Source: Gimesia chilikensis (GTDB taxonomy: Bacteria > Planctomycetota > Planctomycetia > Planctomycetales > Planctomycetaceae). Taken from it: a stretch of 64,000 nt of DNA. The notes beneath the pieces were generated by a model. It saw only the letters and a program-made list of their open reading frames with translations, was not told the DNA's origin and did no database searches. Position 1 is the first letter of the stretch. The number at the start of each line of letters is the position of its first letter. A program made the translations under genes and the position numbers. The stretch is taken from assembly GCF_007744075.1 (NCBI RefSeq), contig NZ_CP036266.1, positions 682,001-746,000 on the forward strand, written 5' to 3'. Positions 8,024 to 16,536 of this stretch are shown here, piece after piece.

Positions 8024-9184
8024 ATGTCTTCTCAGTTCGTCATTATTGGTAACCCGGAGAATCGAAGGGTCCACCTGTTTCAACAGGCCCTGGAATCACA
8101 GGGGCAACCCGCGGCCCGTGTCGTTTCGTATGAACGACTGCTGCAAGACGTAGATTGTCTCCGGGATATCATTCGACCGGGCGACATTGTGCGGATCGAG
8201 TCTCCCGGAGAAAACTTCGCCGTCGAAAAAGGACTGCTGGCCCGAGGTGTGGCTGCCGCCGAAGTGGAAGGACACCCCTTTTTGTCTTTGCATCAGATCG
8301 AGAGGCTGGAGTACGACCACGGTTTGATTCTGCATCCGCGACAGTGGTACATGGGCTATTGCAGCCTGCTGATTCAAATCGGTAAGTGTCTGTCGGGGAT
8401 AGCATCCATCAGACTGTTGAATCCGCCGGCTGATATTCGGGAGCTGTTTGATAAACGGGCCTGTCATGCCCGGTGCAGGGAGGCGGGGTGCGCGGTTCCC
8501 GAGGCGTTTCCGGAAATTCATTCGTTCGATGAACTGCTAACCATCATGCAACAGCGGAATGAGCGTCGTGTTTTTCTCAAGCTGGCGCATGCTTCTTCCG
8601 CATCGGGTGTGGTGGCGTTGCATCAAAATTCCCGCCGGATCGAAGCGATCACCTCTACGGAGCTGGTGAATCAGGACGGGCAGACGCGACTCTATAATTC
8701 CCTGAAGGTCAGACGGTACACCGATCTGAACGTAATTCGCACACTGATCGATGAACTGTGCCGGGAAGGAGTGCATGTGGAGCGGTGGATGCCCAAAGCG
8801 GCGCTCAGTCATGGCAGGACGTTTGATCTCCGTGTGGTGGTGATCACTGGTCAGGCTCGGCACACTGTGGTGCGGGAGAGTCGGAGCCCGCTGACGAATC
8901 TGCACCTGGGGAACCGGCGAGGCGATGGTGAGCGGCTGCAGGAGCTTCTCGGTCCCGAGCGGTGGCGTGCGTTGATGGAAGTCTGTGAGCAGGCAGCGGG
9001 TGTTTATCCGGAGAGTTTCCAGGTGGGCGTTGATCTGCTGCTGACCCCCGGATTTCGCCAGGCACTGATTTTGGAGCTGAATGCGTTCGGGGATCTGCTG
9101 CCCGGGATCCTGTGGGAAGGGGAGGAGACGTATCAGAGTGAGATCAATTCTCTGGTGACGGACTATGCGGGTCGTAAGGGTTAA
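8024..9184 (+). CDS. STM4014-family ATP-grasp-like protein
   Basis: Protein of about 386 residues with an ATP-grasp architecture. An N-terminal alpha/beta part starts SSQFVIIGNPENRR. A central nucleotide-binding section contains RRVFLKLAHASSASGV. A C-terminal catalytic section contains FDLRVVVITGQARHTVVRES and a metal-binding QVGVDLLLTP ... ALILELNAFGD. ATP-grasp enzymes join a carboxylate to an amine or similar nucleophile through an acyl phosphate, so a ligase is the natural expectation. The gene is second in the plus-strand arm of the STM4011-4015-like cluster and shares the divergent control region. It is not a close match to glutathione- or RimK-type ligases that I recognise. The actual substrate is unknown. 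Confidence 0.75.
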   Translation: MSSQFVIIGNPENRRVHLFQQALESQGQPAARVVSYERLLQDVDCLRDIIRPGDIVRIESPGENFAVEKGLLARGVAAAEVEGHPFLSLHQIERLEYDHGLILHPRQWYMGYCSLLIQIGKCLSGIASIRLLNPPADIRELFDKRACHARCREAGCAVPEAFPEIHSFDELLTIMQQRNERRVFLKLAHASSASGVVALHQNSRRIEAITSTELVNQDGQTRLYNSLKVRRYTDLNVIRTLIDELCREGVHVERWMPKAALSHGRTFDLRVVVITGQARHTVVRESRSPLTNLHLGNRRGDGERLQELLGPERWRALMEVCEQAAGVYPESFQVGVDLLLTPGFRQALILELNAFGDLLPGILWEGEETYQSEINSLVTDYAGRKG

Positions 9185-9256
9185 CCCTCGCCACGAGGGA
9201 TGCGGGTGAGTGTACATGATTTCCCATGTGCCTGATTATTGTGCAAATTTCGGGAA

Positions 9257-9272
9257 TGGTATATGTTTTGCA
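9257..9272 (+). promoter_or_regulatory. sigma-54 type promoter of glnA
   Basis: TGG at 9257-9259 and TTGCA at 9268-9272 give GG (9258-9259) and GC (9270-9271) with exactly 10 bases between them, the invariant -24/-12 geometry of RpoN promoters. The match TGGtatatgttTTGCA agrees with the consensus at the most conserved positions. It lies 67 bases ahead of the chosen glnA start. Nitrogen-controlled RpoN transcription of glnA is well known in other bacteria. An activator-binding site was not identified with confidence. Confidence 0.6.
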
Positions 9273-9338
9273 TTATTAAGTTATTCAGTAATCACATAGA
9301 ATCTTCGATGAATGACTTACTTGAATCAGGATACAACG

Positions 9339-10751
9339 ATGACTCCTCGGGAAGTGCTCGCCCTCTGTCGTGAACGGGAAATTCAGGCCATTGACCTGCG
9401 GTTTATGGATTTCCCCGGGACACAAAAACATTTTACGATTCCTGCTAAGATCTTAGTAGAAAAGAGCTTCGAAGACGGTTTCGGCTTTGATGGCTCTTCG
9501 ATGCGGGGCTGGAAAGCGATTAACGAAAGCGACATGCTGGTTGTTCCGCAGCCGGATACCGCCTTTGTCGATCCCTTCATGCCTAATACGCTGGTGATGA
9601 CCTGTAACATCCAGGACCCGATCACGCGCGAGGATTATGCCAAAGATCCGCGCAATGTTGCCCGAAAAGCAGAAAGCTACATGCGGTCCACAAAAATCGC
9701 GGATGTAGCCAATTTTGGCCCCGAAGCGGAGTTCTTCATCTTCGATGATGTCCGTTTTGACCAGAATGAGCACGAATGCTATTACCATGTGGACAGTATC
9801 GAAGGGCAGTGGAACCGGGGTAAGGCGGGCAGTGGTCCCAACGCCGGTTATAAGATTCGACACAAAGAGGGTTACTTTCCGGTACCTCCGGCTGACACAT
9901 TGCAGGAAGCCCGTACCGAAATGATGCTGGCGCTGATGGATTGCGGCGTCGATGTGGAGGCCCAGCACCACGAAGTGGCGACCGGCGGTCAGTGCGAAAT
10001 TGACATGAAATACGCACCGCTGTTGAAGACGGCGGACAACCTGCTGCGGTACAAATATATTGTGAAGAACGTGGCGGCCAAGTATGGCAAATCCGCGACG
10101 TTCATGCCGAAACCGTTGTGGAACGACAACGGCTCGGGTCTGCATCTGCATATGTCACTCTGGAAAGAGGGCAAGCCTTTGTTTGCGGGGTCCCGTTACG
10201 GGGGGCTCAGCGAACTGGGGATGTATGCGATGGGCGGAATTCTCAAACATGCTCCTGCGTTGTTTGCGTTCTGCTGCCCTACAACGAACAGCTACAAACG
10301 TCTGATTTCCGGGTTTGAAGCACCGATCAATCTGACTTACAGTTACCGTAACCGATCGGCGGCAATCCGGATTCCGGTCCACAGTCCGCATCCGGAAAAC
10401 AAGCGGTTTGAATTCCGCTGCCCCGATTCGTCTTCGAATCCGTACCTGGCGATGTCGGCAGTACTGATGGCGATGCTGGACGGGATTCAGAACAAGATCG
10501 ATCCAGGGCATCCGCTGGAAAAAGACATCTATGATCTGAAACCCGATGAACTGGCCGAACTGCCGGGAGTTCCGGTTTCGCTGGAAGAGTCGTTGCAGGC
10601 TTTACGCGACGACCACAAGTTCCTGCTGGTGGGTGATGTCTTCACTGAAGACGTGATCGATACCTGGATCTGGTATAAGACCAGCCACGAAGTGGCCGCT
10701 CTGCGTGAGCGTCCTCATCCCTTTGAATTCGCGATGTATTACGACATTTGA
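9339..10751 (+). CDS. glnA: type I glutamine synthetase
   Basis: Makes glutamine from glutamate, ammonia and ATP in the cytoplasm; normally a dodecamer. The ATG at 9339 gives 470 residues, the usual type I length, and starts with the family-typical MTPREVLALCRE; AGGA lies upstream. An ATG at 9312 would add nine residues. Visible motifs are GFDGSSMRGW near residue 50, the ATP-site NDNGSGLHLHMSL near 262 and the glutamate-site NRSAAIRIP near 338. The adenylylation loop KDIYDL has its Tyr near residue 398, which suggests a GSI-beta enzyme switched off by adenylylation. The promoter upstream is of sigma-54 type. Confidence 0.95.
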   Translation: MTPREVLALCREREIQAIDLRFMDFPGTQKHFTIPAKILVEKSFEDGFGFDGSSMRGWKAINESDMLVVPQPDTAFVDPFMPNTLVMTCNIQDPITREDYAKDPRNVARKAESYMRSTKIADVANFGPEAEFFIFDDVRFDQNEHECYYHVDSIEGQWNRGKAGSGPNAGYKIRHKEGYFPVPPADTLQEARTEMMLALMDCGVDVEAQHHEVATGGQCEIDMKYAPLLKTADNLLRYKYIVKNVAAKYGKSATFMPKPLWNDNGSGLHLHMSLWKEGKPLFAGSRYGGLSELGMYAMGGILKHAPALFAFCCPTTNSYKRLISGFEAPINLTYSYRNRSAAIRIPVHSPHPENKRFEFRCPDSSSNPYLAMSAVLMAMLDGIQNKIDPGHPLEKDIYDLKPDELAELPGVPVSLEESLQALRDDHKFLLVGDVFTEDVIDTWIWYKTSHEVAALRERPHPFEFAMYYDI

Positions 10752-10777
10752 TCGCGGGCCTGTCGGAAGCGATAATT

Positions 10778-13165
10778 CTACGGGAAGCAGTCCGCGATAT
10801 TGATGACATTTCCAGTAGTGATTACAGGGACGTTGTTGTTGTTCGTCGAGAGGTTCGGCAGATCTTCGATTTTGATAACCCCCCCGAAGTTGGTGCTGAA
10901 TTCAAACAGATGATACGCGGTGTTGTTTAAGATCTCCATACAGAGTTCGGAGCCGGAATCTTCAGAGTAGATCAGCAGGTCTTCGGCGGTATTCGCACTG
11001 TTGGTGAAGTTGTTCTGATTGATGCGCATCCGGGCTGCTGCTCCAGATTTTACGTCGGCGCGCAGATTGTACTGGTTGGGGCCGAAGGTGTTGTCCGTGA
11101 GGAAAATGTCGTGGCTGGTGCCCAGACCGATGTCGGCGATGAAGCCATAGGCGAAGACTTCTGAATCACCGGGATCCGAGATCAGGTTCTGGCTGACGTT
11201 GGTAGTAGTGGCTCCTGCGGTCTGCAGTTCGAGCCAGATCGCCCTGCCGAGTGTCGCGTGGTCGTTGGTGACGATTTTATTGTCGATGATGTCCGTCGTC
11301 GCAGAACCGTTCAGATGACTGACCTGGATGCCATTAAAGATGCCAGAGCCCGTGAGGGGACCGTCGTCATTAAAGATGGTATTGCCTGAGATGGTGGTGT
11401 GCGCGGTACCGGACGAGTTGCCCTGATACTTGATGCCTCCTGCGAGAGAGAAGTCGAAGCCGGTAATAAGATTGTCGCGGATGCGGGTGGTAATATCGCC
11501 GGCGTTGGCGGTGATATTGATGCCGTAGTCGGAGCCCTGGACTTCGCTGGTGATCGTGTTGCGATCGATGTCGATCTGGGCGTCGTCATTGACGGAGATG
11601 GAAATGGCGTCGCCGAAGACGGCCGGTCCTGCATCGCTGGCCAGGCTTCTGAGGGTGTTATCCGCGATGACGATCTGGCCGGAACTGGTGACGATTTCAA
11701 TCATGTCGTCATCGATAGCTTGCAGCGTGTTGTTGCGGATGAAGATGTCGCGTGCGTTTTTCAGGAAGATGCCGTTATTGGCATCGTTGGTGATTGTGTT
11801 GTGGGTAATTGTGATCTGCTGCGCACCGTCGGCCCTGATGGAGGGGCTTTCGTCAATTGTGACAATCCGGAAGCCGGAGAGCAGGGTGCGATCATTCATG
11901 GTAAAGCTGCCGTTGATCTGCGGGAAGAGTCCGGTGTTGGAACCGGGCAGCAACTGCTGACCAAACTGGGTGTTGATGAACTGGGCGGGGCCTGAAGACA
12001 TCACCTGTGTACCGGGGGCGAGAGTGAAGTCGCCGGTTTCGGAAGTGCCGCGATGATCGAAGACGATCAGATCACCTGCCTGGGTGCGTGTGTCGTTAAA
12101 CGCTTTGGTGAGTGTTTCGTAGGGATCTTCAAAAGAGCCATTGCTGTTACCTCCCGCGGCGACGTGCATGAAGTAGTAGGGATTGCCGGTTGCGGGATTA
12201 CGAATGAGTGTATTGCTGGCGCTGGCGTGTTCCTGATTGTCGACGACGATGGCGCGAAGTCGTTCGGGGCTTTCGCCGAGACGATCCCGGGCGGTGAGGT
12301 CCATACGGGGACCGTTTTTGAGTCCGGTGATGCTGGGCCACTGGAAGGAGACGGAGAAGTTGACGGTGGTATCAAAGACGCGGTCGTTCTGGACGCTGAG
12401 GTTGAGGGCGACCTGGTCGTTGATGCGGCTTTCGAGGCGGGATTTCCAGCCCCAGGCCTGTTGACTGCCTTGCGCCTGAAAGTGGTACCAGCCGGCGAAG
12501 GCACGGACGTCGGTATTGAAACCGGTGAGAACTCTGCGACCGGCTTCCATGTCGACGCCGGTCATCGCGGCCTGGTAAAAGCGGGTGAGCGTTCCCCCGT
12601 AGAGGTAGTGGCCGGAGAAATAGTAGTTGCCTGTACCAGAGAGACTGGAGCCCCACTGCTTCCGCCGAGTGCCTGTGGGGACATACCAGTTGAGGCGGCC
12701 TTCCCAGAAATCGCCGATGAGTTCGGCACCACCTGAGACCTGGCTGAAGTTCGCGTAGCCGGCGTTCCGTGTATCGTAGTAGAGGTACGCACCGATGGTG
12801 TGTTCCCATTCGGGAAGATAGCGGCGGGCACCAAAGCCCACATTGGAGCCGAGGTTCGTGCTGTCGGAGTCGATCAGAAGTCGGGCGTCGAGGAAGAACA
12901 GGGAGTTGCTGTCTTCACCTTCGAAAAGGGGGAGGAAGCCGTCGAAGGAAGAGAGGCCGCCGATGCGGCCGATGGTATCACCGGCCTGATAGCGATAGCC
13001 GAAATGAGGATGGTAGCGTCCAAACCAGCCGGCATCCCCAAAGAGTTCCGCGACGTCCGCCTGGACGTTTTCTGACTGCGGCGCAGGAGCGGTCTCCTGT
13101 GTGCTTGCCAGTAAGGTTAGTGGTAAGCAGAAGAATGTGAATAATCCCAGCCAGGCCCGCGTCAT
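10778..13165 (-). CDS. inverse-autotransporter-like outer-membrane protein with beta-helix passenger (copy 1)
   Basis: Protein of 795 residues, the shortest of three tandem paralogues. A signal peptide (about residues 1-20) is followed by a domain of about 250 residues rich in alternating aromatic and polar residues (WFGRYHPHFGYRYQAGD, RYLPEWEHTIGAYLYYDTR, GRLNWYVPTG, WGWKSRLESRI). This resembles the inverse autotransporter beta-barrel. A linker with ERLRAIVVDNQE leads into NPYYFMHVAAGGNSNGSFED and then parallel beta-helix repeats (ITHNTITNDANNGIFL, IDIDRNTITSE) to the end. In intimin-type proteins the N-terminal barrel sits in the outer membrane and the C-terminal passenger is displayed outside. 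No LysM or Ig domain is seen. The gene converges on glnA with 26 bases between them. Confidence 0.75.
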   Translation of the reverse strand: MTRAWLGLFTFFCLPLTLLASTQETAPAPQSENVQADVAELFGDAGWFGRYHPHFGYRYQAGDTIGRIGGLSSFDGFLPLFEGEDSNSLFFLDARLLIDSDSTNLGSNVGFGARRYLPEWEHTIGAYLYYDTRNAGYANFSQVSGGAELIGDFWEGRLNWYVPTGTRRKQWGSSLSGTGNYYFSGHYLYGGTLTRFYQAAMTGVDMEAGRRVLTGFNTDVRAFAGWYHFQAQGSQQAWGWKSRLESRINDQVALNLSVQNDRVFDTTVNFSVSFQWPSITGLKNGPRMDLTARDRLGESPERLRAIVVDNQEHASASNTLIRNPATGNPYYFMHVAAGGNSNGSFEDPYETLTKAFNDTRTQAGDLIVFDHRGTSETGDFTLAPGTQVMSSGPAQFINTQFGQQLLPGSNTGLFPQINGSFTMNDRTLLSGFRIVTIDESPSIRADGAQQITITHNTITNDANNGIFLKNARDIFIRNNTLQAIDDDMIEIVTSSGQIVIADNTLRSLASDAGPAVFGDAISISVNDDAQIDIDRNTITSEVQGSDYGINITANAGDITTRIRDNLITGFDFSLAGGIKYQGNSSGTAHTTISGNTIFNDDGPLTGSGIFNGIQVSHLNGSATTDIIDNKIVTNDHATLGRAIWLELQTAGATTTNVSQNLISDPGDSEVFAYGFIADIGLGTSHDIFLTDNTFGPNQYNLRADVKSGAAARMRINQNNFTNSANTAEDLLIYSEDSGSELCMEILNNTAYHLFEFSTNFGGVIKIEDLPNLSTNNNNVPVITTGNVINIADCFP

Positions 13166-13415
13166 GGAATCTATCCCGTAGATGCTCTCGTCTAAATCAA
13201 AACCGTTGAAGTTTTTTTCGACGAGAGACTACAGGGGCTTCAATCAGGATACGTTAAATGTATACGGTTCATGACAGTTGTTCTGGTTGGTTAAGCTGGG
13301 GGCAATGGGCGGCGGCTGAGCGTTGTGACATATCAGTGCTGGTACAATTGTGAATGCCTTTCAGCAGGGAATCAGTCTTGCATGCAGCCGAAGTTTCAGC
13401 AGGAATTGCCGGTTG

Positions 13416-16322
13416 TTATGGGGCATTCTGCACATTTCCGATGGTCGTGATTGAGGCGCCGTTATTATTGATCTGCAGGTTCGGCAGATCCTCAACAAGT
13501 ATCTCTCCCCCCAGTACGGCTTCGAAGTACAGAGATGTATCGGTGTTGTTCCCCGTTACATCCAACAGAAGCGAATTCGATCCAAACGAGGTGAAGACAT
13601 CAAGTCCTCGTCCGCCAATCCCGGCGCTGCCGTTGAGGATGTTGTCGTGGATCTGGACGTTGGCAGAAGCGCCAGATATTGTGTCCGCCACGATCTCGAT
13701 GCCGTCATCAAAGACTCCCCCGTATTGAGCAATCTTGTTTTTATTTATGAAGAGAGTGTTGTTTGTACCCCGATCAATGTCCACGGCAATCCCGTCGGTA
13801 AACAAGGCCAAATTATTGTCATCAGAGATAATGTTCTCTGTGATATAAGAAGTCGTGGTCCCTGTTGTATTCAGGTTGAGATAGATGCTGGTTCCAAACA
13901 GATTTCCGACATCGTCTGAGTCGATCGTGTTCTGCGAGATCGTCGTCGTGGCAGAACCATCATCGTAAATCACGTTGATCGCATTTCCAAAGGCCCCCGC
14001 GGTATTGTTGATTGTGTTGTTGGAAATGTTGGTGGTCATCACCCCATTCGCAGTACCGTGGAATGTGATGGCATCGCCGAAGGCGCCAATTGTGTTGGTG
14101 ATGGTGTTACCGGTAATCGTGGTGTCTACGACGCCGGTTGAGTTACTGGTAAAATCAATCCCATTTCCGAAGGCGTCCACGAAACTGGTAATCTGGTTGT
14201 CTCTGATGCGTGTCGTCACATCCCCGGAACTGGCTGTGACTTCAATTCCCGAACCGGCAAGCGCAATCACACTGGTAATGGTATTGTTGTCGATGTCAAC
14301 GTTCGCATTTCCATTGAGGGTGACGTCTATACCGGTACTAAAGGCAGTTACAATACTTCTGATTGTGTTGCCGCTGATGGTACCGTTTCCACTACCACTC
14401 ACCGAGATGCCATCAGAGTCGGCATTGTTGATCGTATTGGAAGAGAAATTGAAGTTGTTGACATTCACCCCGTTGATACCGTATGTACTGGGTGAATTGA
14501 TCGTGGTGTTTTTGATGGTGATATTATTCGAGTTGACGATTTGGACGCCTGAGAACCCACTGTTATTGAATGTCCCGCCGTTGAGTGTGACGCTCCCGCT
14601 TACATTATTGATATCCAGCGGTGCCAGAGTGGTGTTGCTGGTGTTCAACTCGGCGATTGTGATATTCGCTGAGCTGTCGTCGATATCCACGGCTGTCGAT
14701 CCATTGGTGGTTGTGATTTGACCGAACTCAATTGTTCCGCCAGAATTCGCAATTACGACCGCATTACCGTTGGTATTCGTAATGGAGCTGTTGGTAAAGG
14801 TCACATCAGCCGCGTTTTGGCTGCCCGTAATTGATACGCCCAGCCCATCCGTTTTTGTGAGGGGGGTTTGGTCGAATGTGGCGGGGCCTGTTAAATTTGT
14901 CAGACTGATAGCCGTACCAGCTCCGTTATGATTGATCGTATTGTTCGAGACCATCAGGTTCCCCACGCCATTGGCAATAATCGAAGAACCAGCACCAGTG
15001 GTGGTGATATCAAACCCGGACAGCACGCTGCGGTTATTCAGAGTGAAGCTACCCGTGATGTCCGGGTTAATACCGGTACCGGAGTCGGGCAACTGGAGCG
15101 ATCCGAACTGGGAGTTGATGAACTGTGCGGGTCCTTCGGAGAGGACCTGTGTATTGTCAGCCAGGACGAAGTTACCGGTTTCCGAACCGTCGCGGTGGTC
15201 GTAGACGATCAGGTCGCCAGCTTGAGTCCGTGGATCAGCGAAGGCAGCGGCGAGGGTGGCGTAGGGATCTTCGTAGGAACCGTCGCTGTTACCACCGGTG
15301 GCGACGTGCATAAAGTAGTACGGGTTGCCGGTGGATGGATTGATAATCAGGCCGCCGTTAGGATCCTGGACTTCCTGGTTGTCGACGACGATGGCACGAA
15401 GCCGTTCGGGGCTTTCACCGAGACGATCCCAGGCTTTGAGATCGGAGCGGGGGCCGTTACGGAGTCCGGTGATGCTGGGCCACTGAATGCCGACGGAAAA
15501 GTTGACCGTGGTATCGAAGACGCGGTCATTCTGCACGCTGAGGTTCAGCGAAACCTTATCCGAAATGCGGCTTTCCACGCGTGATTTCCAGCCCCAGGCC
15601 TGGGGGCTTCCGGAAGCCTGGAAATGGTACCAGCCCGCGTAGGCGCGGAGGTCCATGTAGTCATTCGTGTAGAATTTGGCACCCGCTTCCATGTCGAGGC
15701 CTTTCATCGCGGCCTGGTAGTAACGGGTGAATGTGCCACCATACAGATAGTGGCCGATGAACTGGTAGCTCCCACCGTTGTTGACGTGCGTGGTTGCGTA
15801 CTGCTTGCGGGTGGTGCCGGTGGGGACGTACCAGTTGAGGCGGGCGTCCCAGATATCACCCAGGGTTTCAATACCGCCGGAAACCTGATCGAAGTTGGCG
15901 TAGCCGGCGTCGCGGGTGTCATGGTAGATATAGCCCCCGATGGTTCGCTGATATTCGGGCAGATACTGACGGGCACCCAGACCCACGTTGGAGCCGAGGT
16001 TGTGATTGTCGTCACCCAGGAGCAGGCGGGCGTCGATGAACATCAGCCAGTCACTGTCATCGCCTTCCAGTACGGGGAAGAAGGCATCGAAGGAGGAAAG
16101 TCCACCGATGCGACCGATGGTGTCTCCAGCCTGGTAACGGTAGCCGACATGCGGGCGATAGCGGCCGAACCAGGCAGAGTCGCCAAACAGTTCGCTGACA
16201 TCGCCACCGACCTGGCCTCCTTCGAAGCCGGGGTCTGCTGGTTCGGGATCGAAGGTATCTGCAGAGAGTGGGCTGGCGGTGGCACACAGGGCTAACAGCA
16301 GGGCGAAGCACAGTCGTTTCAT
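13416..16322 (-). CDS. inverse-autotransporter-like outer-membrane protein with beta-helix passenger (copy 2)
   Basis: Paralogue of about 968 residues. The ATG at 16322 begins a signal peptide (MKRLCFALLLALCATASPLSA); an ATG three codons earlier is the alternative. The N-terminal barrel-like domain (VSELFGDSAWFGRYRPHVGY ... RQYLPEYQRTIGGYIYHDTR ... LNWYVPTG) is nearly colinear with copies 1 and 3. The passenger is Asn/Thr/Ser/Gly-rich beta-helix with repeated NNTI or GNTI turns and contains one copy of a module of about 170 residues found twice in copy 3. It ends with a cap-like segment (EDLPNLQINNN) shared with copy 1. The surface role is inferred from architecture; adhesion is the usual role of such proteins, and the ligand is unknown. 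Confidence 0.75.
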   Translation of the reverse strand: MKRLCFALLLALCATASPLSADTFDPEPADPGFEGGQVGGDVSELFGDSAWFGRYRPHVGYRYQAGDTIGRIGGLSSFDAFFPVLEGDDSDWLMFIDARLLLGDDNHNLGSNVGLGARQYLPEYQRTIGGYIYHDTRDAGYANFDQVSGGIETLGDIWDARLNWYVPTGTTRKQYATTHVNNGGSYQFIGHYLYGGTFTRYYQAAMKGLDMEAGAKFYTNDYMDLRAYAGWYHFQASGSPQAWGWKSRVESRISDKVSLNLSVQNDRVFDTTVNFSVGIQWPSITGLRNGPRSDLKAWDRLGESPERLRAIVVDNQEVQDPNGGLIINPSTGNPYYFMHVATGGNSDGSYEDPYATLAAAFADPRTQAGDLIVYDHRDGSETGNFVLADNTQVLSEGPAQFINSQFGSLQLPDSGTGINPDITGSFTLNNRSVLSGFDITTTGAGSSIIANGVGNLMVSNNTINHNGAGTAISLTNLTGPATFDQTPLTKTDGLGVSITGSQNAADVTFTNSSITNTNGNAVVIANSGGTIEFGQITTTNGSTAVDIDDSSANITIAELNTSNTTLAPLDINNVSGSVTLNGGTFNNSGFSGVQIVNSNNITIKNTTINSPSTYGINGVNVNNFNFSSNTINNADSDGISVSGSGNGTISGNTIRSIVTAFSTGIDVTLNGNANVDIDNNTITSVIALAGSGIEVTASSGDVTTRIRDNQITSFVDAFGNGIDFTSNSTGVVDTTITGNTITNTIGAFGDAITFHGTANGVMTTNISNNTINNTAGAFGNAINVIYDDGSATTTISQNTIDSDDVGNLFGTSIYLNLNTTGTTTSYITENIISDDNNLALFTDGIAVDIDRGTNNTLFINKNKIAQYGGVFDDGIEIVADTISGASANVQIHDNILNGSAGIGGRGLDVFTSFGSNSLLLDVTGNNTDTSLYFEAVLGGEILVEDLPNLQINNNGASITTIGNVQNAP

Positions 16323-16536
16323 GGATTCCATTCCAGAGAGAGTACGGTGGTTATCTGGAATATTCGTCTCTCAGTACTTTCGATCTGAACGGTAAAATCC
16401 TGCAGACTATCAGAAGTGGATACTGTGTGTTGTACAGATCGGCTCAGTCAACGCTGGTAAAAGATGACGGTTGGCGAGATGGTATGCCGGCTATTAAATC
16501 AGTGGGAGACTGTGTAGTATGCAAAGAGAGCCTGGA

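Noticed and set aside
13975-14721. Long plus-strand open frame across the passenger of the second autotransporter gene
   Set aside because: It is opposite a well-supported gene, its residues are low-complexity (Val/Leu/Ile/Pro) as expected from the complement of Asn/Thr-rich beta-helix codons, and no ribosome site or domain is seen.
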